Both the position numbers and the translations under genes were made by a program. This document shows, in pieces, positions 4,651-11,435 of a DNA stretch of 12,726 nucleotides; position 1 is the stretch's first letter; each line of letters begins with the position of its first letter. Origin of the DNA: Ruminococcus sp. (GTDB lineage: Bacteria > Bacillota > Clostridia > Oscillospirales > Ruminococcaceae); NCBI GenBank assembly GCA_014799675.1, contig JAAVHM010000072.1, forward strand, positions 1-12,726, given 5' to 3'. Below the pieces are notes generated by a model. That model saw only the letters and a list, made by a program, of their open reading frames with translations. It had not been told where the DNA came from and searched no databases.

Positions 4651-4965
4651 ATGGCAGTAAATGAGAAGATCAGAATCAGAATCAAAGGTTACGACCATGC
4701 AGTCGTTGACGCAGCGGCAGCTAAGATAGTTGACGCGGCTAAGCGCAGCGGAGCAAGAGTAAGCGGTCCTATCCCACTTCCTACCGACAAGGAGATAATC
4801 ACAATTCTCCGTGCGGTACACAAGTACAAGGACAGCCGTGAGCAGTTTGAAATGCGTACTCACAAGAGACTTATCGACGTTATCAGACCGTCCGACAAGT
4901 CTGTTGAGGCTCTTCAGGGTCTTGAACTTCCTGCGGGCGTGGACGTTGTAATGGAAATCAAGTAA
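4651..4965 (+). CDS. rpsJ: Small-subunit ribosomal protein S10
   Basis: S10 of the 30S head, which also acts in transcription antitermination as NusE with NusB in well-studied bacteria. The 104 residues match the family. Recognisable are IRIRIKGYDH (7-16), GPIPLPT (39-45), the HKRLIDVIRPSDKSVEAL stretch and the C-terminal GVDVVMEIK. The start has AGGAGG at 4635-4640, 10 bases upstream. It is first in the cluster, after a long leader, and is followed by an unusual 371-base spacer before rplC. Confidence 0.97.
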   Translation: MAVNEKIRIRIKGYDHAVVDAAAAKIVDAAKRSGARVSGPIPLPTDKEIITILRAVHKYKDSREQFEMRTHKRLIDVIRPSDKSVEALQGLELPAGVDVVMEIK

Positions 4966-5052
4966 GCGGGCGGGGAAGCCCCCGCGGGCAGAGTCACCCC
5001 CACGGTTGGATACGTTTATCCGACACTGTGTTAAGCCCCCTCAAGGGGGCGG
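4963..5052 (+). repeat. 90-base structured intergenic element, copy 1
   Basis: It begins at the rpsJ stop codon (TAAGCGGGCG) and ends with GCCCCC-TCAA-GGGGGC (5035-5050). It aligns without gaps to 7899-7988; by hand I count 74 of 90 identical bases. Three stems are visible: GCGGG/CCCGC near the start (4966-4970 with 4981-4985), GTTGGATA-CGTT-TATCCGAC (5005-5024), and the terminal C5/G5 stem. The ends are most conserved and the middle stem differs in sequence but still pairs. No T-run follows the last stem. Confidence 0.75.
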
Positions 5053-5320
5053 GAGAAAATCTCTGTAAGGGCGGCGGAGAGTATAAGATAATTTTTACCT
5101 TATATTCTCTATTCTCTAACCTAAAAACCATTTCCCAAAGATGTCCCCCGTAGAGTAATGTTGCCGAAAGGCAACCAATAACTACCGAACAGTAAAAAGC
5201 AGGCGGCTTTGCGGAAAAGTAAGGGTCAAAAGCTTCTAGCTTCTAGCCTCTTGCCTCTCTGCCGCAGACTAAAAGTTTGTGACAAGGTAACCGAAAGCTA
5301 TTGCGAATAAGCTGTTCAAG
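5053..5320 (+). other. Rest of the rpsJ-rplC spacer, with hairpins
   Basis: There is no gene here. It contains a stem GAGAGTATAAG with CTTATATTCTC (5077-5087 with 5099-5109, one G-U pair), a heptamer-like run TATTCTC-TATTCTC-TAACCTA (5103-5123), a perfect hairpin GTTGCC-GAAA-GGCAAC (5160-5175) with a GNRA tetraloop, and the heptamer array at 5232-5259. No promoter with good spacing was found. Confidence 0.6.
5232..5259 (+). repeat. Heptanucleotide array, rpsJ-rplC spacer
   Basis: Four adjacent 7-base units: GCTTCTA, GCTTCTA, GCCTCTT, GCCTCTC. Related arrays occur in three other spacers of this cluster. Confidence 0.75.
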
Positions 5321-5336
5321 AAGGAGGAAAATCTAA

Positions 5337-5978
5337 ATGACTAAAGCACTCATCGGAAAGAAAATCGGTATGACCCAGATTTTCGATGAAACAACAAACA
5401 AGGTTATTCCCTTGACTGTTGTGGAAGTCGGTCCCTGTGTTGTGGTTCAGAAGAAAACCGTTGAAAACGACGGCTACAGCGCAGTTCAGCTCGGCTTCGG
5501 CGACCTGAGAGAAAAGCTTGCAAACAAGCCTATCAAGGGTCATTTCGCTAAGGCGGACGTTGCTGTCAAGAGAACTCTTAAGGAGTTCAGACTTGAGGGC
5601 GCAGATACCATGGAGGTCGGCGCGGTTCTTAAGGCTGACACTTTTGAGGTTGGAGATATCGTTGATGTTTCCGGTACTTCAAAGGGTAAGGGCTTCCAGG
5701 GTACTATCAAGAGAAACAACAACTCCAGACTTAAGGAGACGCACGGTTCGGGTCCTGTTCACAGGCACGCGGGTTCTATGGGAGCTTGTTCGTCACCGTC
5801 CCGTATCTTTAAGGGCAAGGCTCTTCCCGGTCAGATGGGTAACGAAAAGGTTACCGTTCAGAACCTGGAGGTTGTCAGAGTTGACGCAGAAAATAATCTT
5901 ATCGCAGTAAGAGGCGCGATCCCCGGTCCTAAGAACGGTATCGTTACTATTTGCGACTGCGTTAAGAAAAAGGCTTAA
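5337..5978 (+). CDS. rplC: Large-subunit ribosomal protein L3
   Basis: L3, an early-assembly protein of the 50S subunit that reaches towards the peptidyl transferase centre. It has 213 residues, the usual bacterial length. Seen are the N-terminal IGKKIGMTQIF (6-16), the GKGFQGTIKR loop (117-126), THGSGPVHRHAGSMG (135-149) and FKGKALPGQMGNE (158-170). The glutamine that PrmB methylates in E. coli L3, right after GSIG, is here Ala150, so that modification is not expected. The start is set by AAGGAGG at 5321-5327. rplD follows after 18 bases. Confidence 0.97.
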   Translation: MTKALIGKKIGMTQIFDETTNKVIPLTVVEVGPCVVVQKKTVENDGYSAVQLGFGDLREKLANKPIKGHFAKADVAVKRTLKEFRLEGADTMEVGAVLKADTFEVGDIVDVSGTSKGKGFQGTIKRNNNSRLKETHGSGPVHRHAGSMGACSSPSRIFKGKALPGQMGNEKVTVQNLEVVRVDAENNLIAVRGAIPGPKNGIVTICDCVKKKA

Positions 5979-5996
5979 TGGAAGGAGGAAGCAGTA

Positions 5997-6623
5997 ATGC
6001 CTAATATTAAAGTTCTGGATATGACAGGTAAGCAGGTTTCCGACATTGAGCTGTCAGACGCTGTTTTCGGCATTAAGCCTAACAAGGCTGCAATGCACAC
6101 TATGGTTGTAAATTACCTTGCAAATCAGAGACAGGGCACACAGTCCACCCTCACTCGCACAGAGGTAAGAGGCGGTGGAAGAAAGCCTTGGAGACAGAAG
6201 GGCACAGGTCATGCAAGACAGGGTTCAACACGCGCTCCCCAGTGGACACACGGCGGCGTGGCGCTTGGACCAAAGCCCAGAAGCTACCGCTTTACAGTAA
6301 ACAAGAAGCTTAAGAGACTTGCTATGAAGTCTGCTCTTTCCACAAAGGTATTGGACAACAACATGATAGTTCTTGACAATATCACTATGGACGAGTACAA
6401 GACAAAGACTATGGTTGCAATGCTCAAGGCTATCGAGGCAGAGGGCAGCAAGGCTCTTATCGTGATGCCAGAGGTGAACAGCTGCGTTATCAAGAGCGCG
6501 GCTAACATTCCCGGCGTTAAGACTGCTCTTGTAAACACAATAAATGTATATGATATCCTTAACTATGACAAGTTTATCATTGTTAAGGACGCAGTTGCAA
6601 AGATCGAGGAGGTGTACGCATAA
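5997..6623 (+). CDS. rplD: Large-subunit ribosomal protein L4
   Basis: L4 of the 50S subunit, whose extended loop lines the peptide exit tunnel. In E. coli L4 also represses the S10 operon through its leader; whether that holds here is unknown, and the leader here does not obviously resemble the E. coli one. The 208 residues include the tunnel-loop signature GGGRKPWRQKGTGHARQGS (59-77) and the GPKPRSY segment. AAGGAGG precedes the start. Its TAA overlaps the rplW ATG as TAATG, so translation of the two is probably coupled. Confidence 0.97.
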   Translation: MPNIKVLDMTGKQVSDIELSDAVFGIKPNKAAMHTMVVNYLANQRQGTQSTLTRTEVRGGGRKPWRQKGTGHARQGSTRAPQWTHGGVALGPKPRSYRFTVNKKLKRLAMKSALSTKVLDNNMIVLDNITMDEYKTKTMVAMLKAIEAEGSKALIVMPEVNSCVIKSAANIPGVKTALVNTINVYDILNYDKFIIVKDAVAKIEEVYA

Positions 6624-6913
6624 TGATCGCACAGGATATTGTGATAAAGCCTATCATTACTGAAAAGAGTATGGAGGGGCTTCAGGAAAATAAGTACACC
6701 TTTAAGGTCGCTAAGGCTGCAAACAAGATCGAAATTGCCAAGGCTGTTGAAGAGCTTTTCGGCGTTAAGGTCGCTAAGGTCAACACAATGAACGTCAGAG
6801 GACGTTCCAGAAGAATGGGTATGAACAGAGGTTACACGCCCAACTGGAAAAAGGCTATCGTTACCTTAGCCGAGGGTTCTAAGACTATCGAGTTCTTTGA
6901 CGGTATGATGTAA
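6623..6913 (+). CDS. rplW: Large-subunit ribosomal protein L23
   Basis: L23, located at the tunnel exit and, by established knowledge, a docking point for trigger factor and the signal recognition particle. It has 96 residues with the typical IIKPIITEKSMEGL start region, VEELFGVKVAKVNTMNVRGR (42-61) and a compact C-terminus. The start shares bases with the rplD stop; GAGGAGG lies inside the end of rplD (6606-6612). It is followed by a 154-base spacer. Confidence 0.97.
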   Translation: MIAQDIVIKPIITEKSMEGLQENKYTFKVAKAANKIEIAKAVEELFGVKVAKVNTMNVRGRSRRMGMNRGYTPNWKKAIVTLAEGSKTIEFFDGMM

Positions 6914-6947
6914 GTTCCGCGGAGAGGGACGCAGCGGAGGAAACAGG

Positions 6948-6968
6948 GCTTCTTGCCTCTTGCTTCTT
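6948..6968 (+). repeat. Heptanucleotide array, rplW-rplB spacer
   Basis: Three adjacent units: GCTTCTT, GCCTCTT, GCTTCTT. They are of the same family as 5232-5259. The remaining spacer (6914-7050) shows no gene or clear terminator. Confidence 0.7.
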
Positions 6969-7067
6969 AATTTCTGCGGCGCATTCCCTATTTATCCGAT
7001 AAGGGACGTGTATGGGAGAGCAGCTCCCGCAAAACATCAGAAAAAATCTAAAAGGAGATGAACTGCA

Positions 7068-7901
7068 ATGGCAATTAAATCATATAAGCCTACGACGCCT
7101 TCAAGACGTCAGATGACTGTTACTGATTACAGCGGACTTTCAAAGGTCGCTCCCGAAAAAAGCCTTCTTGCACCTTTGAAGAAGACCGCGGGCAGAAACA
7201 GCTACGGCAGAATTACCGTTCGTCACAGAGGCGGCGGAAACAGAAGAAAATACAGAATTATCGACTTCAAGAGAGATAAGCAGGGCATGAACGCTACTGT
7301 TCTTACTCTGGAGTACGATCCTAACAGAAGCGCTTTCATCGCTCTCGTTCAGTACGAGGACGGCGAAAAGAGATATATCATCGCTCCCAACGGTCTTGCT
7401 GTTGGCGACACCGTTACAAGCGGCTCTCACGCTGATATCAAGCCCGGCAACGCGCTGGCTCTCACAGATATCCCCGTTGGTACGTTTATCCACAACATTG
7501 AGCTTTACCCAGGCAAGGGCGCACAGCTTGTACGTTCCGCAGGTAACATGGCTCAGCTTATGGGTAAGGAGGGCGCTTACGTTCTGGTAAGACTTCCCTC
7601 GGGCGAGATGAGAAAGATACCTTCAAACTGCATGGCTTCAATCGGTCAGGTTTCCAATATCGACCACGAGAACGTAAGCCTCGGTAAGGCGGGCAGAACC
7701 CGTCATATGGGTATCAGACCTACAGTCCGCGGTTCTGTCATGAACCCCTGCGACCACCCTCACGGCGGTGGTGAAGGTAAGTCACCTGTCGGCCGTCCCG
7801 GACCTGTAACACCTTGGGGCAAGCCTGCTCTGGGTTACAAGACCAGAAAGACCCACAACCGTACAGACAAGTTTATTGTTAAACGTCGTAACGGTAAATA
7901 A
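7068..7901 (+). CDS. rplB: Large-subunit ribosomal protein L2
   Basis: L2, the largest and most conserved 50S protein, needed for subunit joining and the peptidyl transferase centre. It has 277 residues. Seen are the N-terminal KPTTPSRRQMT (7-17), GRNSYGRITVRHRGGG (42-57), and the signature NPCDHPHGGGEGKSPVGR (226-243) with His230 at the position of the functionally important E. coli His229. The start has AAAGGAG at 7051-7057. Its stop codon is also the first base block of the second 90-base element. Confidence 0.97.
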   Translation: MAIKSYKPTTPSRRQMTVTDYSGLSKVAPEKSLLAPLKKTAGRNSYGRITVRHRGGGNRRKYRIIDFKRDKQGMNATVLTLEYDPNRSAFIALVQYEDGEKRYIIAPNGLAVGDTVTSGSHADIKPGNALALTDIPVGTFIHNIELYPGKGAQLVRSAGNMAQLMGKEGAYVLVRLPSGEMRKIPSNCMASIGQVSNIDHENVSLGKAGRTRHMGIRPTVRGSVMNPCDHPHGGGEGKSPVGRPGPVTPWGKPALGYKTRKTHNRTDKFIVKRRNGK

Positions 7902-7988
7902 GCGGGCGAGGAAGCCCCCGCTGGCAGTGTCACCCCCAAAGTTGGAAGCGACAATTTTCCACTTTGTCAAGCCCCCTCAAGGGGGCGG
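7899..7988 (+). repeat. 90-base structured intergenic element, copy 2
   Basis: It starts at the rplB stop (TAAGCGGGCG) and has the same length as copy 1 with no gaps. The first 40 and last 20 bases are nearly identical. The middle differs but can form AAAGT(T)GGAA with TTCCACTTT (7938-7947 with 7957-7965, one bulge). It ends in the same GCCCCC-TCAA-GGGGGC stem. Confidence 0.75.
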
Positions 7989-8142
7989 CTGCAATGCGGC
8001 ATAGAGTGCAAAAAATGTTGCGTAATGTAATTTTATATTACGTTTCACCAAAATCATTAATTTGGCTTAAAGCCAACTCATTGAAATCATAAAGAGGGAT
8101 TGTGGGGTCTACACCCCGCACATCTTGCCTCGTAAATATGAG
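7989..8142 (+). other. Rest of the rplB-rpsS spacer, with three hairpins
   Basis: No gene. Stems seen: CGTAATGTA-ATTT-TATATTACG (8021-8042, one G-U pair), TTGGCT-TAA-AGCCAA (8062-8076), and TGTGGGGT-CTAC-ACCCCGCA (8101-8120 with loop CTAC, one wobble). None is followed by a proper T-run, so they look like leader or processing structures rather than terminators. Confidence 0.55.
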
Positions 8143-8155
8143 AGGAGGAAAACCA

Positions 8156-8440
8156 ATGAGCAGAAGTATCAAAAAAGGACCATACGTGCAGGAAGTCCTT
8201 TTGAAGAGAGTTATTGCTATGAACGAAGCGGGAGAGAAGAAAGTTCTTAAGACATGGAGTCGTTCTTCCACAATATTCCCCGATTTCGTAGGTCATACAT
8301 TTGCTGTTCATGACGGCAGAAAGCACGTTCCCGTATACGTTACGGAGGACATGGTAGGTCACAAGCTGGGCGAATTCGCCCCCACAAGGACCTACAAGGG
8401 TCACGCAGGCTCTAAAGTATCCAATAACGGTAAGAAATAA
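8156..8440 (+). CDS. rpsS: Small-subunit ribosomal protein S19
   Basis: S19, in the 30S head near the A site, bound to S13. It has 94 residues, matching the family's 92-93. Signature stretches are SRSIKKGPYV (2-11), TWSRSSTIFPDFVGHTFAVHDG in the middle and GEFAPTRTYKGHAG near the end. An in-frame ATG exists 54 bases upstream at 8102, but the start at 8156 has AGGAGG at 8143-8148 and gives the family's standard N-terminus. rplV follows after 20 bases. Confidence 0.97.
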   Translation: MSRSIKKGPYVQEVLLKRVIAMNEAGEKKVLKTWSRSSTIFPDFVGHTFAVHDGRKHVPVYVTEDMVGHKLGEFAPTRTYKGHAGSKVSNNGKK

Positions 8441-8460
8441 GGCAGAGAGGAGAATTTTAA

Positions 8461-8796
8461 ATGGAAGCAAGAGCATATCTTAAAAATGCTCGCATTGCGC
8501 CGAGAAAGGTTCAGATCGTTCTCGACCTCATCAGAGGAAAGGACGTTGAGACCGCTATGGCGATTTTGCAGCACACACCCAAATCTGCCTGTGAATATCT
8601 GGAGAAGCTTTTGAAGTCCGCTGTTGCAAACGCAGAAAACAATTTCGGAATGGATAGGGATAACCTTTATGTTTCGGAATGCTTCGTTTGCCCCGGTCCT
8701 ATCATGAAGCGCATTATGCCAAGAGCTCAGGGCAGAGCTTTCCGTATCCTCAAGAGAACTTCCCATGTTACTCTTGCGGTAAAGGAAAAAGAATAA
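8461..8796 (+). CDS. rplV: Large-subunit ribosomal protein L22
   Basis: L22 of the 50S subunit, whose beta hairpin lines the exit tunnel beside L4 and is a known site of macrolide resistance mutations. It has 111 residues. Seen are the start MEARAYLKNARIAPRKV, the helical region around LLKSAVANAENN, and the hairpin KRIMPRAQGRAFRILKR followed by SHVTLAV. The ribosome binding site is GAGGAG just upstream. rpsC follows after 22 bases. Confidence 0.97.
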   Translation: MEARAYLKNARIAPRKVQIVLDLIRGKDVETAMAILQHTPKSACEYLEKLLKSAVANAENNFGMDRDNLYVSECFVCPGPIMKRIMPRAQGRAFRILKRTSHVTLAVKEKE

Positions 8797-8818
8797 GTCG
8801 AAAGAGGAGGTAAACTAA

Positions 8819-9580
8819 ATGGGACAGAAGGTTAATCCGCACGGAATGCGTGTGGGCGTTATCAAGGATTGGGATTCCCGCTGGTTTGCAAACAAGGCAA
8901 CTTTCGGCGATACTTTGGTTGAGGACTACAACGTTCGTAACTATATCAAGAAAAACCTGTATGCAGCAGGCGTTCCCCGTATCGAGATCGAAAGATTTGC
9001 AGACAAGGTAAGAATTCACGTTCACTGCGCTAAGCCCGGTATCGTTATCGGAAGAGGCGGCGAGAACATCGAAAAGCTCCGTCAGGACGTTGAGAAGATG
9101 ATGAAGAAGTCGGTTGCTATCAACATCGTCGAGGTAAAGTCTCCTGACATGGACTCACAGCTTGTTGCTGAAAGCATTGCGGCACAGCTCGAAAACCGTG
9201 TTTCATACAGAAGAGCTATGAAGCAGGCTATCGGCAGGGCAATGAAGCTGGGCGCAAGAGGTATCAAGGTCATGGTTAGCGGCCGTATCGGCGGCGCTGA
9301 GATCGCGCGTTCGGAAAGCTATCACGAGGGTACGATTCCCCTCCAGACTATCCGCGCTGACATTGACTACGGTTTTGCTGAGGCTGCCACAACTTACGGC
9401 AGGATCGGCGTTAAGGTTTGGATATACAAGGGCGAAATTCTCAAGGGCGACGCTGCTAAGGCAAGGGTCATGACCGAGAGAACTGAAAAGAAGCCCCGCA
9501 GAAACAATGACGACCGCAAGGGCGGTAATCGCGGCGAGCGCAGAGAACGTGCTCCCAAAAGAGAAGGAGGTAATCAGTAA
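8819..9580 (+). CDS. rpsC: Small-subunit ribosomal protein S3
   Basis: S3 at the mRNA entry of the 30S subunit, with mRNA-unwinding activity together with S4 and S5. It has 253 residues. Seen are the start MGQKVNPHGMRVGVIKDWDS, a KH domain with the VIGRGGENI loop (76-84), and the C-terminal domain from SGRIGGAEIARSE to GRIGVKVWIYKGE. The last roughly 35 residues are a low-complexity Lys/Arg/Asn/Gly tail, a common clade-specific extension. The start has GAGGAGG nearby. Its stop overlaps the rplP start as TAATG. Confidence 0.97.
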   Translation: MGQKVNPHGMRVGVIKDWDSRWFANKATFGDTLVEDYNVRNYIKKNLYAAGVPRIEIERFADKVRIHVHCAKPGIVIGRGGENIEKLRQDVEKMMKKSVAINIVEVKSPDMDSQLVAESIAAQLENRVSYRRAMKQAIGRAMKLGARGIKVMVSGRIGGAEIARSESYHEGTIPLQTIRADIDYGFAEAATTYGRIGVKVWIYKGEILKGDAAKARVMTERTEKKPRRNNDDRKGGNRGERRERAPKREGGNQ

Positions 9581-10005
9581 TGCTTCTTCCAAAGAGAGTT
9601 AAGTACAGAAGAGTACACAGAGGACGCCTTACAGGTAAGGCTTACCGCGGAAACAAGGTTTCCAACGGCGAGTTCGGCTTACAGGCTCTTGAGCCTGCAT
9701 GGATAACCTCCAATCAGATCGAGGCTGCCCGTATCGCGATGACTCGTTATATCAAGAGAGGCGGTCAGGTTTGGATAAAGATATTCCCCGACAAGCCTAT
9801 CACTGAGAAGCCTGCTGAAACTCGAATGGGTTCAGGTAAAGGTTCACCCGAGTACTGGGTCGCTGTTGTTAAGCCCGGCAGAGTTCTTTTTGAGATCGCC
9901 GGCGTAAGCGAGGAGACAGCAAGAGAAGCTATGCGTCTTGCTATGCACAAGCTTCCAATCAAGTGTAAATTTATAGTCCGTGAGGAACAGGAGGCGAGCG
10001 AATAA
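9580..10005 (+). CDS. rplP: Large-subunit ribosomal protein L16
   Basis: L16 of the 50S subunit, near the A-site tRNA elbow. The 141 residues begin MLLPKRVKYRRVHRGR and contain ETRMGSGKGSPEYWVAVVKPGR (80-101), including Arg82, which corresponds to the arginine hydroxylated in E. coli L16. The start overlaps the rpsC stop; GAAGGAGG lies in the end of rpsC. The stop overlaps the rpmC start as TAATG, so rpsC-rplP-rpmC are probably translationally coupled. Confidence 0.97.
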   Translation: MLLPKRVKYRRVHRGRLTGKAYRGNKVSNGEFGLQALEPAWITSNQIEAARIAMTRYIKRGGQVWIKIFPDKPITEKPAETRMGSGKGSPEYWVAVVKPGRVLFEIAGVSEETAREAMRLAMHKLPIKCKFIVREEQEASE

Positions 10006-10202
10006 TGAAAGCATCAGAAGTCAGAGATATGACCACAATTGAGCTGGATACCAAGCTTGCCGATCTTAAGAAGGAGCTTTTCGCTCTTCGTTTTCAGCAC
10101 GCTATAAATCAGCTCGACAACCCGACACGTCTCAAGGCTGTTAAAAAGGATATTGCTCGCGTTAAGACAATTATCAACGAGCGTTCCAAGTCTGAGCAGT
10201 AA
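10005..10202 (+). CDS. rpmC: Large-subunit ribosomal protein L29
   Basis: L29, a small two-helix protein beside L23 at the tunnel exit. It has 65 residues with the typical MKASEVRDMTTIELDTKLAD start, then KKELFALRFQHA and LDNPTRLKAVKKDIARVKTI. It overlaps the rplP stop by one base; a GGAG-like site lies inside rplP (AACAGGAGG, about 9987-9995). rpsQ follows after 19 bases. Confidence 0.96.
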   Translation: MKASEVRDMTTIELDTKLADLKKELFALRFQHAINQLDNPTRLKAVKKDIARVKTIINERSKSEQ

Positions 10203-10221
10203 GTGAAGGGAGGAAACAAAA

Positions 10222-10479
10222 ATGGCTGAAAGAAATCTTAGAAAAACAAGAGTTGGCAAGGTAGTTTCCAACAAGATGGATAAGACCATTGTTGTTGCGA
10301 TCGTTGATAACGTACAGCACCCGCTTTATAAGAAGATCATCAAGAGAACAATCAAGCTTAAGGCTCATGATGAGAACAATACGTGCAACATCGGCGACAG
10401 AGTTGAGATCATGGAGACACGTCCCATATCCAAGGATAAGAGATGGCGTCTTGTAAAGGTTATCGAGCAGGCTAAGTAA
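10222..10479 (+). CDS. rpsQ: Small-subunit ribosomal protein S17
   Basis: S17, a primary 16S rRNA-binding protein of the OB-fold type. It has 85 residues with MAERNLRKTRVGKVVSNKMDKTIVV at the start, then HPLYKKIIKRTIKLKAHDENN and GDRVEIMETRPISKDKRWRLV. The ribosome binding site GGGAGG precedes the start. It ends the S10-like half of the cluster and is followed by a 232-base spacer rich in repeats. Confidence 0.97.
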   Translation: MAERNLRKTRVGKVVSNKMDKTIVVAIVDNVQHPLYKKIIKRTIKLKAHDENNTCNIGDRVEIMETRPISKDKRWRLVKVIEQAK

Positions 10480-10502
10480 CAGATGTACTGTACGGCGAAT
10501 CG

Positions 10503-10549
10503 GTGCGGTATTGTAAATACTGCACGATACGCACGGCAGCGTGTATCGT
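10503..10549 (+). promoter_or_regulatory. Two adjacent hairpins after rpsQ
   Basis: GTGCGGTATT-GTA-AATACTGCAC (10503-10525, one G-U pair) is followed at once by ACGATACGC with GTGTATCGT (10524-10532 with 10541-10549). The arms overlap by two bases, so the two stems compete slightly. No T-run follows, which argues against termination; processing or control of the downstream half is possible. Confidence 0.5.
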
Positions 10550-10561
10550 TGGCAAGAATTT

Positions 10562-10581
10562 AAGAGGCAAGAGGCAAGAGA
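10562..10581 (-). repeat. Heptanucleotide array, inverted arm, rpsQ-rplN spacer
   Basis: AAGAGGC-AAGAGGC-AAGAG on the plus strand, which is the GCCTCTT unit on the minus strand. Bases 10563-10579 pair with 10661-10677 along 17 positions, with one G-U pair. Confidence 0.7.
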
Positions 10582-10664
10582 AAGCTTGTTTTGCTTCGTA
10601 AAGCTTGTTTGAAATCTAAAAATTTTCAAGGCAGAAAGGCAGAAGCTGAGGCAAGGAAATTCTT

Positions 10665-10693
10665 GCTTCTTGCCTCTGAATTTCTTGCTTCTA
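10665..10693 (+). repeat. Heptanucleotide array, direct arm, rpsQ-rplN spacer
   Basis: GCTTCTT and GCCTCTG are adjacent, then after AATTTCTT comes GCTTCTA. It ends five bases before the rplN ribosome binding site, so folding with the inverted arm at 10562-10581 could affect access to it. Confidence 0.7.
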
Positions 10694-10711
10694 ATGGAAG
10701 GAGAATTTGCT

Positions 10712-11080
10712 ATGATTCAGATGCAGACTTATCTGAAGGTGGCTGACAACACAGGCGCTAAGGAGCTTATGTGTATCAGAGTTCTTGGCGGCACACGCAG
10801 AAGATATGCAAATATCGGCGATGTTGTTGTTGCTTCAGTCAAGAAAGCAACACCAGGCGGCGTTGTTAAGAAGGGCGACGTTGTTAAGGCAGTTATAGTT
10901 CGTTCCGCCAAGGGTCTCAGACGCGAGGACGGAACCTATATCCGCTTTGATGAGAACGCTGCTGTAATTATCAAAGAGGACAAGAACCCAAGAGGCACCC
11001 GTATCTTCGGACCGGTTGCACGTGAGCTTAGAGACAAGGATTATATGAAGATCCTGTCACTTGCTCCCGAAGTTCTGTAA
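10712..11080 (+). CDS. rplN: Large-subunit ribosomal protein L14
   Basis: L14 of the 50S subunit, at the subunit interface and the binding site of the silencing factor RsfS. The 122 residues match the universal length. Seen are MIQMQTYLKVADNTGAKELM, GGTRRRYANIGDVVVASVK, DGTYIRFDENAAVII and RGTRIFGPVARELR. The frame is open to an ATG at 10670, but that lies inside the heptamer array; the start at 10712 has AAGGAG at 10698-10703 and gives the standard N-terminus. In many bacteria this gene opens the spc operon. No clear promoter was found here. Confidence 0.97.
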   Translation: MIQMQTYLKVADNTGAKELMCIRVLGGTRRRYANIGDVVVASVKKATPGGVVKKGDVVKAVIVRSAKGLRREDGTYIRFDENAAVIIKEDKNPRGTRIFGPVARELRDKDYMKILSLAPEVL

Positions 11081-11094
11081 GGAGGCGTCACGAT

Positions 11095-11418
11095 ATGAAT
11101 AAGTTACACGTTAAAACAGGTGACACCGTTGTTATCCTTTCCGGCAAGGACAAGGGCAAGCAGGGCAAGGTTCTTGAGGTTTCACCTAAAGAGGGCAAGG
11201 TAATCGTTGAGGGTCTCAACATTGTTACCAAGCACGTTAAACCCAGACAGATGGGTCAGCAGGGCGGTATCGTCAAGTGCGAGGCTCCCCTTTACGCTTC
11301 AAAGGTAATGGCTGTATGCCCCAAGTGCGGCAAGCCCACAAGACTTGCTCACAAGATCGAGGCTGACGGCACTAAGACCAGAGTCTGCAAGCACGCGGAC
11401 TGCGGCAAGTCTTATTAA
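11095..11418 (+). CDS. rplX: Large-subunit ribosomal protein L24, with a four-cysteine zinc-type motif
   Basis: L24, an assembly initiator of the 50S subunit. The 107 residues contain a KOW motif near the N-terminus (VKTGDTVVILSGKDKGKQGK, 6-25) and the KHVKPRQMGQQGGIV segment. The C-terminal part has CPKC (75-78) and CKHADC (98-103), a CxxC...CxxxxC set that could bind zinc; Bacillus L24 as I recall it lacks these cysteines. GGAGG sits in the 14-base gap after rplN. rplE follows after 17 bases. Confidence 0.96.
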   Translation: MNKLHVKTGDTVVILSGKDKGKQGKVLEVSPKEGKVIVEGLNIVTKHVKPRQMGQQGGIVKCEAPLYASKVMAVCPKCGKPTRLAHKIEADGTKTRVCKHADCGKSY

Positions 11419-11435
11419 GGAAAGGAGTAATTGAT

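Noticed and set aside
5035..5050. C5/G5 stem at the end of the 90-base element as an intrinsic terminator
   Set aside because: No T-run follows in either copy, and termination after rpsJ or rplB would silence the essential genes downstream.
5232..5259. CRISPR-like or microsatellite interpretation of the heptamer arrays
   Set aside because: Units are 7 bases with no spacers, so they are not CRISPR. A simple slippage microsatellite is less likely because unit variants and inverted pairs recur in several separate spacers.
8102..8155. Upstream ATG at 8102 as start of S19
   Set aside because: It lies in a predicted hairpin without a ribosome binding site; the start at 8156 gives the standard MSRSIKKGP N-terminus.
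10670..10711. Upstream ATG at 10670 as start of L14
   Set aside because: It sits inside the heptamer array, has no ribosome binding site, and would add 14 residues to a protein of nearly fixed length.
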